A DNA stretch of 64,000 bases from Dehalococcoidia bacterium (GTDB lineage: Bacteria; Chloroflexota; Dehalococcoidia; CAUJGQ01), in the NCBI GenBank assembly GCA_035310145.1, contig DATGEL010000108.1, forward strand, positions 49,808-113,807, written 5' to 3'. The position numbers were made by a program, and so were the translations under genes. Below are positions 54,028 through 61,987 of this stretch, piece after piece. The stretch's first letter is position 1. The number at the start of each line of letters is the position of its first letter. The notes below the pieces were generated by a model. It was not told the DNA's origin. It did no database searches and saw only the letters and a list, made by a program, of their open reading frames with translations.

Positions 54028-55233
54028 TCAGCCCTGCTGCGCATCCAGCACGCGGGCCGCGGCCTCGCCCACGATGCGGAAGACCTCGGCCAGCGGCAAG
54101 CCGCTGCGCAGGGCCAGCTCGCGGCAGTCGTCGTACTCCGGCGCGGCGCGCGGCGGCTCGCCGGGCAGGCGCTTCACCTTGACGCGGACCTCGCCCAGCC
54201 GCGTGGTCACGGTCATTGACTCGCGCGCGGCCTCGTAGCGGCGCACCTCGCGCACGCGCACACCGAGCGTCGAGGTTTCGCGCAGCAGCGTGCGCACGAC
54301 CTCGGCCTCTGCCTCGGGTGGGCAGAGCGCCTGCAGCATCACGGCGGGGCGGTTCTTCTTCATCTGGATCGGCGTACACCAGGCGTCGACCGCGCCGGCG
54401 GCGAACAGTCGCTCCAGCGCCCAGCCGAACAGCTCCGGGCTCATGTCGTCGATGTTCGTTTCCAGCAGCCGCATCTCGCGCTGCGAGTGCGCAGCCGTCG
54501 CCTCACCCGCAGCCTCGCCCAGCCAGCAACGCAGCACGTTCGGCCGGCCCGGCGTGTCGCGGCCGCCGGCGCCGTAGCCGACCCGTTCGAGACGCAGCGC
54601 CGGGCGCTCGAATCGAGCCAGCGTCGTCAGCAGGGCGGCGCCGGTCGGCGTCACCAGCTCGAAGCGCTCTCCCTCGCGCGGCGCGGCGATCGGCGCGCGG
54701 GCGCGGGCCAGCAGCTCCAGCGTGGCGGGTCCGGGCACCGGGATCTCGCCGTGCGCGGTCTTCGCCGTGCCGGCGCCGGCCGGCAGTGGCGAGACGAAGC
54801 AGGCCTCCACGCGGAGCAGCCGCAGCGCCAACACGACGCCGAGCACGTCCACGATCGCGTCGACGGCGCCGACCTCGTGAAACTCGATCTGCTCGACGCC
54901 GACGCCGTGCACCTTCGCCTCCGCCTCCGCCAGCGCCGTGAACACGGCCGCGCCGCGCTCGACGTCGCTCGGCGGCAGGTGGGAGCCGCGGATCAGGCCA
55001 AGAATCGTGCTGAGCGAGCGATGCGGCTGCTCGCGTTCCTCCAGCAGCACGTCTACCTTGGTGGCGGCGATGCCGGCGCGGTCGACACGGCGCGACTCCA
55101 GCCGATAGCCGCCGACGGGCAGGCCGGCGAGCGCGGCGACGATGGCATCGAGCGAGGCGCCGGCGTCGACCAGGGCGCCGAGCAGCATATCGCCGCTGGC
55201 GCCGGAGGGGCAGTCGAAGTAGGCGACGCGCAT
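54028..55233 (-). CDS. larC: Nickel-pincer cofactor biosynthesis protein LarC
   Basis: 401 aa, one uninterrupted frame (some species need a ribosomal frameshift). It inserts nickel into the pincer nucleotide cofactor of lactate racemase and related enzymes. It begins [20 protein letters not shown] and has [45 protein letters not shown] and [14 protein letters not shown], all typical of the DUF111/LarC family. It starts 2 bp after larB; larE and larA are not in the window. Confidence 0.92.
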   Translation of the reverse strand: MRVAYFDCPSGASGDMLLGALVDAGASLDAIVAALAGLPVGGYRLESRRVDRAGIAATKVDVLLEEREQPHRSLSTILGLIRGSHLPPSDVERGAAVFTALAEAEAKVHGVGVEQIEFHEVGAVDAIVDVLGVVLALRLLRVEACFVSPLPAGAGTAKTAHGEIPVPGPATLELLARARAPIAAPREGERFELVTPTGAALLTTLARFERPALRLERVGYGAGGRDTPGRPNVLRCWLGEAAGEATAAHSQREMRLLETNIDDMSPELFGWALERLFAAGAVDAWCTPIQMKKNRPAVMLQALCPPEAEAEVVRTLLRETSTLGVRVREVRRYEAARESMTVTTRLGEVRVKVKRLPGEPPRAAPEYDDCRELALRSGLPLAEVFRIVGEAAARVLDAQQG

Positions 55234-55235
55234 GG

Positions 55236-56021
55236 TCAGGGCCGCCCCGCGCCGTGCGCCTGGCGGTTGATCGTGGCGGCGAGGTAGCCGGCGCCGAAGC
55301 CGTTGTCGATGTTGACCACCGCGACGCCGGCGGAGCAACTGTTGAGCATGCCGAGCAGCGCCGCCAAGCCGCCGAAGCTGGCGCCGTAGCCGATCGAGGT
55401 CGGCACGGCGATCACCGGCGCGGCAACCAGGCCGCTGACCACGCTGGGCAACGCCCCCTCCATGCCCGCGGCCACGACCAGCGCGTTGGCCGCGCGCAGC
55501 GTGTCGAGGTGCGCCAGCAGGCGATGCAGTCCGGCCACGCCCACGTCGTAGATACGCTCGACGGCGCTGCCGCCCAGCTCGGCCGTGATCGCCGCCTCCT
55601 CGGCCACGGGCAGATCGGCCGTACCGGCGCAGAGCACGACCACGCCCGGCAGCTTCGCCTGAGCCGCGCAGCGATCGACCACGATCGCCCGCGCCTCGGC
55701 GCGATAGCTGGCGTCGGGGACGAGCGGAGCGAGCGCCGCGAACTGCGCCGGCGTGGCCCGCGTGACCAGCAGCCGCGCGGCGTGCTCGGCGATGCGGCTG
55801 CCGATCGCGGCCACCTGTTCCGGCGACTTGCCCAGGCCGAGCACGACCTCGGGGAAGCCCTCACGCAGGGCGCGGTGATGGTCGACGTGCGCAAAGCCGA
55901 TGTCCTCGAAGGGCAACGTCTCCAGCGCCGCCGCCGCCTCGGCCGGCGTCACTGTGCCGCCGCGTACCTCTTCCAGCAGCTTTTCCAGCCGTTCGCGGTT
56001 GATGATCGTGACTCCTTGCAA
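55236..56021 (-). CDS. larB: Nickel-pincer cofactor biosynthesis protein LarB
   Basis: 261 aa carboxylase that begins pincer-cofactor synthesis from nicotinic acid adenine dinucleotide. The C-terminal PurE-like domain (PGVVVLCAGTADLPVAEEAA, VVAAGMEGALPSVVSGL, PTSIGYGASFGG) and the N-terminal LEKLLEEVRGGTVTPAEAAAAL are characteristic. The start is problematic: a TTG at 56021 lacks a ribosome site, and AAGGAG lies downstream of it, directly before two ATC codons (IIN). An ATC start or a start a few codons later cannot be excluded. Confidence 0.88.
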   Translation of the reverse strand: MQGVTIINRERLEKLLEEVRGGTVTPAEAAAALETLPFEDIGFAHVDHHRALREGFPEVVLGLGKSPEQVAAIGSRIAEHAARLLVTRATPAQFAALAPLVPDASYRAEARAIVVDRCAAQAKLPGVVVLCAGTADLPVAEEAAITAELGGSAVERIYDVGVAGLHRLLAHLDTLRAANALVVAAGMEGALPSVVSGLVAAPVIAVPTSIGYGASFGGLAALLGMLNSCSAGVAVVNIDNGFGAGYLAATINRQAHGAGRP

Positions 56022-56056
56022 ACGACGAAGACGAAGACGCAGGAAGACGGAGCGCC

Positions 56057-58114
56057 TCAGCGCGGGAACGCCTCGCGCACGCCGCCGTCCACGGCCAGCG
56101 TGGCGCCGGTCGTGCGCGAGGAGCGGTCGGAGGCGAAGAACAGCGCCGCCTCGGCCACGTCCCCGGGCGTGACCGAGAGCTGCAACAGGTTGCGCTTGCG
56201 GTAAAACTCCTCGACCTCGTCCACGGCGATGCCCTGGGCGCGGGCGCGCTGCTCGCGCACTTCACGCGACCAGAGGTTGGTGCCGCGGAAGACGGCGTCT
56301 GGGTGCAGCACGTTCACGCGAATGCCGGCCTCGCCGTTCTCGATCGCCAGCACGCGCGCGAGCTGCGTCTCGGCGGCCTTGGCCGCGCTGTAGGCGCCAA
56401 AATCCTTGCCCGGCGCCGGCACGTTCTTGGTCGCCACGAAGACGATGCTGCCGCCCAGCCCCTGCCGCCGCAGCAGCCGCACTGCCGCCCGCGCCACCAG
56501 GAAGTGGCCCGTGGAATTGACGGCGAAGCTGCGCTGCCAGTCCGCCAGCGCCAGCTCGTGAACCGCAGCGGGCAGGGCGATGCCGGCGTTGGAGACGAGG
56601 ATGTCCAGGCCGCCGTAGAGCAGGGCCGTGCGCTCAAACGCCGCCTCGACGGAGGCCTCGTCCGTCACGTCGAGCGGGACGGCGGCGGCCCGACCCTCGC
56701 CGCGCGCCGCGCGGATGCCCTGCGCCACACCATCGGCGGCGGCGCGGTCCACGTCCGTGACGACGACGTGCGCGCCGGCCGCGGCCAGCCGCTCGGCGAT
56801 CGCCTTGCCGATGCCGCCGCCCGCGCCCGTCACCAGCGCCACGCGCCGCGCCAGCTCCTGCTCCGGCGGCAGCAGCGAGAGCTTGTACAGCTCCAGCGGC
56901 CAGTACTCCGCCTCGAAGGCGTCGCGCTCGCTGAGCGAGCGGTAGCCGCCGACCGCCTCGGCCGCGGCCATCACCGAGATCGTGTGGTGGTAGATCTCGC
57001 CCGCGATCGACGCCCGCCGCGCCTCGGCGCCCGCCGTCCACATGCCGAGGCCGGGCACGAGGACCACGCGCGGATTCGACTCCAGCAGCGGGTAGTTATC
57101 CTTGTTGTGCCGACCGACGTAGGCGGCGTATTGCTCGCGGTAGGCCGCCAGCGCCTTCCGCGCACGGCTCGCGAGGTCGTCGAGGTTCGTTGGGTCGGGC
57201 GCCGCGACGAACAGCGGCAATCGCTTCGTGTTGAGCAGATGATCGGGCGTGGCCGGGCCGATCTGCGACAGCGCCGCCGCCCCCTCCGAACTCGCGAAGC
57301 CGAGCACGTCCTCGGCCGCGTCGTAGCGCAGCACGGCGCGGCGTTCTTCGCCCAGCAGGCCGCGCAGCCGCGGCGCGAAGGCGGCGGCCGCGCGCTCGCG
57401 CTCGCGCTCGGACAGCGCCGACTTCACCGCCGCAAAGCTCCTGCGGCCGGCGGCCTTTTCGCGCGCGTAGGCCTCGGCCCGCTCGACCAGGTCGATGTGG
57501 ATCTCGTAGGCCTCACGCGGCTCGTCCGCCCAGGTGACGAGACCGTGGTTCATCAAGACCACCCCGCGCAGGTCGGGTCGCTTCTCCCGCGCCTCGCCGA
57601 CCGCGCGCGAGAGCAGGAAGCCGGGGCGGCGGTAGAGCACGATCGCCACGTCGTCGCCCAGCGCCTCGGCCACGACTTCGGCGCCGCGGGCGCTGTTGGT
57701 CAGGGCGCAGATCGCGTCGGCGTGGCTGTGGATCACGCAGGCGTCCGGGATGAAGGCGTGCAGCAGCGTCTCGATCGAGGGGCGCGGCGAGGCCGGCTCC
57801 ATCAGCGTGTGTTCGAGGTAGGCGACCATCTCCTCGTCGGACATGCCCTCACGGTGGAAGAGCGGCAGCACGTCGTCCATGCGCACGCCGGGGAAGTGCT
57901 TGCCTGCGATGGCTTTAAGGTCGGAGCCGCTGCCCTTCACGCGCAGCACCGGCACGACGCGGCCGCGGAAGTCGGCCTCTTCGACCTTGAGCGAGGTATT
58001 GCCGCCGCCCCAGAGCACCAGCGCCGGGTCGGCGCCGACCAGCCTCGAGGCGTAGAGCATCCGCTCAAACGGCGTCTTGCCCTCGGCCTCGGCGGCGGAC
58101 CAGCGGTTTTGCAT
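56057..58114 (-). CDS. Bifunctional rhamnulose-1-phosphate aldolase/short-chain dehydrogenase
   Basis: 685 aa fusion. The N-terminal class II aldolase (about 1-400) has LVLWGGGNTSLKVEEADFRG, ACVIHSHADAICALTN and VVLMNHGLVTWADEP with the zinc-binding histidines. The C-terminal SDR (about 425-685) has the NAD motif VTGAGGGIGKAIA, SNAG and catalytic YSAAK. The enzyme splits rhamnulose-1-phosphate and oxidises the lactaldehyde formed. The ATG at 58114 follows GAGGAG. LarB and LarC follow on the same strand; whether lactate metabolism links them is an inference. Confidence 0.92.
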   Translation of the reverse strand: MQNRWSAAEAEGKTPFERMLYASRLVGADPALVLWGGGNTSLKVEEADFRGRVVPVLRVKGSGSDLKAIAGKHFPGVRMDDVLPLFHREGMSDEEMVAYLEHTLMEPASPRPSIETLLHAFIPDACVIHSHADAICALTNSARGAEVVAEALGDDVAIVLYRRPGFLLSRAVGEAREKRPDLRGVVLMNHGLVTWADEPREAYEIHIDLVERAEAYAREKAAGRRSFAAVKSALSERERERAAAAFAPRLRGLLGEERRAVLRYDAAEDVLGFASSEGAAALSQIGPATPDHLLNTKRLPLFVAAPDPTNLDDLASRARKALAAYREQYAAYVGRHNKDNYPLLESNPRVVLVPGLGMWTAGAEARRASIAGEIYHHTISVMAAAEAVGGYRSLSERDAFEAEYWPLELYKLSLLPPEQELARRVALVTGAGGGIGKAIAERLAAAGAHVVVTDVDRAAADGVAQGIRAARGEGRAAAVPLDVTDEASVEAAFERTALLYGGLDILVSNAGIALPAAVHELALADWQRSFAVNSTGHFLVARAAVRLLRRQGLGGSIVFVATKNVPAPGKDFGAYSAAKAAETQLARVLAIENGEAGIRVNVLHPDAVFRGTNLWSREVREQRARAQGIAVDEVEEFYRKRNLLQLSVTPGDVAEAALFFASDRSSRTTGATLAVDGGVREAFPR

Positions 58115-58277
58115 CGTGCGCGCTCCTCGCTCATGCGTACGCGTCCGGGCACGGCTGCCGCAGACAGCGTACAGGAGAAGGGCGGCGAGAGGGCAGAGCC
58201 GTACAGCGGCACGGTTGCCCGCGGGCGGCACACTGCGGGAAGATGGCGGCGGCCCTTGCCGGCCCCGAAAGACGCCC

Positions 58278-58886
58278 GTGCTGATCGACCTGCACTGCCA
58301 CACGCGGCCGCTCTCGGCCTGCAGCTCCTTGCAGCCGGTTGAGCTGGCACGGCTGGCCCGAGCCGCCGATCTGGACGCGGTCTGCCTCACCGAACACGAC
58401 CGGCTGCGCCCGTTCGAAGAACTGCAAGCGCTGAGCAAGGAGCACGGCGTGCTGCTGCTGCGCGGCATGGAGGTCACGACCGAGCTGGGTCATGTTCTGG
58501 TCTTCGGGCTGGACAGTCTGCCGCCCGACTGCTTTCTCGCCGCCTCGCTGCGCCGGCACGTGGACGAGGCCGGCGGGCTGATGCTGCTGGCGCATCCGGC
58601 GCGGCCCGGCCAGCCAGCGGTCGATCAGCGCACCGCCGCAACGTTGTTCGATGCGGTCGAAGGCATCAACGGCAGCGACAGCGCGGCGCAGAACGCGGCG
58701 GCGACGCGACTCGGCGCGTCGCTGGTCCTGCCGCCGACCGGCGGCAGCGACTGCCACAGCCCGCGCGAGGTCGGCACGGCGGCGACGCAGCTCGAACGCC
58801 CGGTCACGAGCGAGTCGGGGCTTGTCGAAGAACTGCGCCGCGGCCGGCACCGGGCGATCGATCTGCGCCGGTTCAGCGGGAAATAA
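58278..58886 (+). CDS. PHP-domain metal-dependent phosphoesterase
   Basis: 202 aa. The four PHP motifs are present: LIDLHCHTRPLSAC, LTEHDRL, RGMEVTTELGHVLVFGL and GGSDCHS, with HPARPGQPAVD between. Family members are phosphoesterases needing two or three metal ions; the substrate is unknown. The GTG at 58278 is used, four codons before the first His motif; there is only a weak ribosome site (GAAAGA). It runs into a BIME-like repeat and may share a transcript with the hydrolase beyond it. Confidence 0.82.
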   Translation: MLIDLHCHTRPLSACSSLQPVELARLARAADLDAVCLTEHDRLRPFEELQALSKEHGVLLLRGMEVTTELGHVLVFGLDSLPPDCFLAASLRRHVDEAGGLMLLAHPARPGQPAVDQRTAATLFDAVEGINGSDSAAQNAAATRLGASLVLPPTGGSDCHSPREVGTAATQLERPVTSESGLVEELRRGRHRAIDLRRFSGK

Positions 58887-58922
58887 TCGAGGGATGATGG
58901 ACGTGCACGGCGCTCGGCCCTC

Positions 58923-59118
58923 GGCCCTCACCTCATTTCACATACCCCTCGCCCAATCCTGGGCGAGGGGCGATCGGGCGCAGCACGACTCGGACGGCGT
59001 CGGGCTAACCGCAGGAGAACCGGAACGCTTCAGGCTGGATCGTCTCCTTCCCTCATCCCAGATCGCGCTTCGCGCGATGTTGCAAATTGGGGGAAGGAGA
59101 CAGGAGAGGATGAGGGCC
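58923..59118. repeat. BIME-like repeat, long copy feeding a gene start
   Basis: About 196 bp from GGCCCTCA to GAGGGCC, same orientation as the 47848 copy. Hairpin 1 is CCCCTCGCCC / GGGCGAGGGG, the centre shares GGAACGCTTCAGGCTGGATC, and hairpin 2 has a CTTCGCG inner loop. Its right end supplies GGAGAGG and the ATGAGGGCC from which the hydrolase can be translated. Confidence 0.8.
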
Positions 59119-59928
59119 GAAATGGAAGCGAACGTCAACGGCACACGCATCTACTACGAGATCCAGGGCGCCGGCTCGCCGCTGGCGCTGATTCACGGCA
59201 TCGGCGGCAGCGCCATGGACTGGGGCGAGGCCCTGCCGCGGCTGGCGGCGCATTGCCGCGTGCTCGCGCTGGACGTACGCGGCTTCGGGCACTCGGCCAA
59301 GCCGTCGGGACCGTACTCGCCGGCGCAGTGGGCCGCCGACGTGGCCGGCGTGCTTGATGCAGCCGGCATGCGCGACGTGATCGTGCTCGGCCACTCGATG
59401 GGCGGCGTGATCGCGCAGCGGCTGGTGCTGGACTTTCCGCAGAAGGTCCGCGCGGCGATCTTCGCCAGCACGTCGAGCGAGGTGAAGGAGGCCGCGGCGC
59501 AGTTCTGGGAAGGCCAAGCCGACGAGATCGAGCGCGAGGGCATCGCGCCGATGATCGCCCGACGCCAGGCGGCCTACACGGACGCGTTCAAGGCCGCGCA
59601 CCCCGAGGCGCTGGCCGCGGACGAGCGCCGTGTGCAGCTGAACGAGCCGCACGCCTACGCCGCCGCGGCGCGGGCGGTGGCGCGCTACAACTTCACCGAC
59701 GAGCTGCGCGGCCTGCACATGCCGGTGCTGATCCTGCAAGGGCTGGACGACAAGCAGACGCCGCCCGGCGGCTCCGTGATCATGTCGCGGGCGATCCCCG
59801 GCGCGCGGCTGGTGATGATCGAGCACTGCGGCCACAACATCCACAGCGACCAGCCCGACCGCTTCGTCAACGAGGTGCTGGGTTTCGTCGCTGAAGTCAC
59901 GGGCGCGGCGCAGCCGGCGGGCGATTGA
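59110..59928 (+). CDS. Alpha/beta-fold hydrolase
   Basis: 272 aa from the ATG at 59110, or 268 aa from the in-frame ATG at 59122; the first uses a repeat-derived GGAGAGG. The core fold is standard: LALIHGIGGSAMDWG (oxyanion hole), LDVRGFGHS, nucleophile elbow VLGHSMGGVIA (Ser near 94), LILQGLDDKQTPPG with the acid, and EHCGHNIHSDQPD with the catalytic His. Ester, lactone or haloalkane substrates are all possible. It is followed 9 bp later by pncC. Confidence 0.88.
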   Translation: MRAEMEANVNGTRIYYEIQGAGSPLALIHGIGGSAMDWGEALPRLAAHCRVLALDVRGFGHSAKPSGPYSPAQWAADVAGVLDAAGMRDVIVLGHSMGGVIAQRLVLDFPQKVRAAIFASTSSEVKEAAAQFWEGQADEIEREGIAPMIARRQAAYTDAFKAAHPEALAADERRVQLNEPHAYAAAARAVARYNFTDELRGLHMPVLILQGLDDKQTPPGGSVIMSRAIPGARLVMIEHCGHNIHSDQPDRFVNEVLGFVAEVTGAAQPAGD

Positions 59929-59937
59929 GGCGAGGCG

Positions 59938-60423
59938 ATGGCGATCGAAGAGCAGGTGATCCAGCGCTGCACCGAGCGCGGCGTGACCCTTTCCACGGCC
60001 GAGGCCTGCACCGGCGGTCTGATCGGCGCGCTGCTGGTGAGCGTGCCGGGCAGCTCCAAGGTCTTTGTCGGCGGCATCACCGCCTACCACAACGGGCCGA
60101 AGCGCTCTTTGCTTGGCCTGACGGAGGAGACAGCGAGAAGCGTGGGCAGCGTCTCGGAGCCGGGCGTGCACGAGCTGGCGGAGGGCGCCCGCAAGGCGTT
60201 CGGCACCACGATCGCCGTGGCCGAAAGTGGCATCGCCGGGCCGACGGGCGGCAGCGCGGAGAAGCCGGCGGGCACGGTCTACATTGGCATCGCCACGCCG
60301 GAGGGCACCCGCATCGAACGCTTCCTCTTCCCTGGCTCGCGCCGCGCCTACATGCTCAGCGTCGCCGAAACCGCCCTGCGCTTCGTGATCGAGTGGCTGG
60401 ATGCGACGCAGGGGCAGGCGTAA
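59938..60423 (+). CDS. pncC: Nicotinamide-nucleotide amidase (CinA C-terminal domain)
   Basis: 161 aa, the free-standing CinA-C domain. It deamidates NMN to NaMN in NAD recycling. The typical sequence is LSTAEACTGGLIGALLVSVPGSS, VFVGGITAYHNGPK, VAVAESGIAGPTGGS and GTVYIGIATPEG. The length is normal. The ATG follows GAGGCG. It begins 9 bp after the hydrolase gene and is probably cotranscribed. Confidence 0.93.
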   Translation: MAIEEQVIQRCTERGVTLSTAEACTGGLIGALLVSVPGSSKVFVGGITAYHNGPKRSLLGLTEETARSVGSVSEPGVHELAEGARKAFGTTIAVAESGIAGPTGGSAEKPAGTVYIGIATPEGTRIERFLFPGSRRAYMLSVAETALRFVIEWLDATQGQA

Positions 60424-60795
60424 AGTGCGGCACACCGAGCACATCACATCTACGACTCGGCTTCAGGCGAACGTGACCAACACGCCGGGGGCGAGTCCTG
60501 CAGCCGCCGTGCGCTGAGTTCGCCAACTGCCAGCGCACGCGGCTCCCCGCGATTGGCGCTGCGCGAAGGCCGCGACCGTCGGTCGGCTTATTCCTTCTCG
60601 TATGCTGACCGCATTCGCACCGCCTTTCCGCAAGAACATTGCCAGATCCCGCCGCTCGACGGCGCAGGTACTCCACGTTTATTCGGCTGAGTGGGCCACG
60701 CGCGCCATACTGCGCCGGGGCTGAAGCTGCCCCGGGTCGGGCCGCGGACCACCGGCCTCCCTGCCGCCGCGGCAGGGACGAAAGGAGCCGCCGCC
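60424..60795. other. Intergenic stretch without a recognised gene
   Basis: No coding or repeat sequence is recognised except a small stem at its 3' end: CCCTGCCG (60759-60766), 3-base loop, CGGCAGGG (60770-60777), lying just before the AAAGGAG of the SnoaL-like gene. It could affect that gene's translation. No clear promoter is seen. Confidence 0.5.
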
Positions 60796-61236
60796 GTGTC
60801 GATCGAGGAGAACAAGGCCCTGGTTCATCACTTCCTGAGTGAGGGCGTGAACGCCCATGACCTCGGCGCGATCGGCTCGCTGCTGGCGCCCGAGTTCGTC
60901 GCGCACGTCGCCGGCGTGCCCCGCCCGCTGGATCGCGAGAGCTACATGGGGTTTCTCGCCGCCGCGATCGCCGCCTTCCCGGACTTGGAAGAGCAGGTTG
61001 AGGAGATGGTGGCCGATGGCGACAAGGTCGCCGTGCGCGGCACGTCTCGCGGCACCCACCGCAACGAGTTTCAGGGCATGGCGCCGACGGGGAACCGCAT
61101 CGAAGTCGGCTGGACCGACATCTTCCGCGTTTCCATGGGCAAGATCGTGGGGAATCACGCGCGGCTCGACTACTACAGCCTGCAGACCCAGCTTGCCGCC
61201 AAGTCCGCGCCTACCGCCGCGCCCTCGACGACCTAA
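60796..61236 (+). CDS. SnoaL-like polyketide cyclase/ester cyclase family protein
   Basis: 146 aa NTF2-fold protein: ENKALVHHFLSEGVNAHDLG, EFVAHVAG, FLAAAIAAFPDLEEQVEEMV and GDKVAVRGTSRGTH, followed by the FRVSMGKIVGNHARLDYYS strand. The length and pattern are those of SnoaL-like (ester cyclase) proteins; many act on small hydrophobic molecules, and others have no known activity. The GTG start at 60796 is supported by AAAGGAG eight bases before it. A small stem precedes that site. Confidence 0.85.
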   Translation: MSIEENKALVHHFLSEGVNAHDLGAIGSLLAPEFVAHVAGVPRPLDRESYMGFLAAAIAAFPDLEEQVEEMVADGDKVAVRGTSRGTHRNEFQGMAPTGNRIEVGWTDIFRVSMGKIVGNHARLDYYSLQTQLAAKSAPTAAPSTT

Positions 61237-61293
61237 GCGGCGCTCAGCCGCCGCAGCCGGTGTCTGATCACTCCAGATAGGTAAGGAAGCCCG

Positions 61294-61380
61294 ATGACAC
61301 TGTTCGATTGCGTGATCCGCGGCGGGCGCGTGGTGGACGGCTCCAGCCCAGCGTTCGAACTCGCCGCGCGGGCACTGTGA
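61294..61380 (+). pseudogene. Truncated amidohydrolase N-terminus
   Basis: 28 codons with a good ribosome site (AAGGA) reading TLFDCVIRGGRVVDG then SSPAFELAARAL and stop. This is the conserved first strand of D-aminoacylase/amidohydrolase proteins, which normally run to 500 or more residues. Nothing of the remainder is seen downstream, where the LNPQPLPP gene begins about 130 bp later. It is best read as a decayed leftover of a deletion or insertion. Confidence 0.65.
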
Positions 61381-61508
61381 GCAGGTTCACCGCGCGCCGG
61401 GAACCAACTTCACGGCGGCGATGCATCCGGGGCGCGTACGGTGGTGTCACCGGAATGGCGGGGGAACGCCACCCGGATGACAACGCTAACGACAAGGAGG
61501 CGCGCCCG

Positions 61509-61649
61509 ATGCTGATTCATCCAAGCTGGGTCATGCTCAATCCGCAGCCGCTGCCGCCCGGGGCATGGGTCATGCTCAACCCGCAGCCGCTGCCGCCACG
61601 GGTGTACAGCCCGCTCGCCGAGCGCGGCATTATCATCGTCGGCGGCTAA
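61509..61649 (+). CDS. LNPQPLPP-repeat microprotein
   Basis: 46 aa. Two 13-residue units share WVMLNPQPLPP (residues 7-17 and 20-30) with a period of 39 bases, followed by RVYSPLAERG and a hydrophobic tail IIIVGG. A strong ribosome site, AAGGAGG, lies 8 bases before the ATG. A 22-bp-stem hairpin follows 46 bp after the stop. No cysteines, no signal peptide. It sits alone between an amidohydrolase fragment and an exporter. I recall the LNPQPLPP octamer from other small bacterial proteins, but no function; polyproline-type binding or a peptide precursor are guesses. Confidence 0.72.
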   Translation: MLIHPSWVMLNPQPLPPGAWVMLNPQPLPPRVYSPLAERGIIIVGG

Positions 61650-61695
61650 GCCAGCGGCCGATCGCACGATCGCGCAGCCGGTCTTTGCCAGCCGT

Positions 61696-61745
61696 CGCGC
61701 CGAAGCCGCCCACCTCATTGAGCTGAGGTGGGCGGCTTCGGCGCG
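61696..61745 (+). terminator. Long hairpin after the LNPQPLPP gene
   Basis: A perfect 22-bp stem (61696-61717 with 61724-61745) and a 6-base loop TTGAGC. It has no T-tract, so it may act as an RNA-end stabiliser or a GC-type terminator. Confidence 0.65.
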
Positions 61746-61861
61746 CTTCCCGATACACGGCGAATCGTCACGATGCCCGCCGCGGCGCGCCGTCAACCGT
61801 TGACGCGCGCGCGGTGGCCACGTACGCTGGCGAACGATCGCTGCGTTCCGAGGTGACGACG

Positions 61862-61966
61862 ATGCTGTTCCGCCCGCTCCTGCCGTCCGCATCGGCGGGC
61901 TGACGGCCGGCGCTGCCGGCTCCGCCACCCTCCGATGACCGCGGACGGCTCCCGTCCGCGGTTTTG
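61862..61966 (+). promoter_or_regulatory. Candidate leader peptide and attenuator upstream of the MFS gene
   Basis: A 13-codon ORF (61862-61903, MLFRPLLPSASAG) has GAGGTGA at good spacing. It is followed by an intrinsic terminator, ACCGCGGACGG, loop CTC, CCGTCCGCGGT then TTTG (61938-61966), which ends 22 bp before the exporter start. CCGTCCGC at 61883-61890, inside the leader ORF, is identical to part of the terminator 3' arm and could instead pair with its 5' arm (61941-61948), giving mutually exclusive structures. Confidence 0.55.
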
Positions 61967-61987
61967 TGATGCCCGCGGGGGTGGCGC

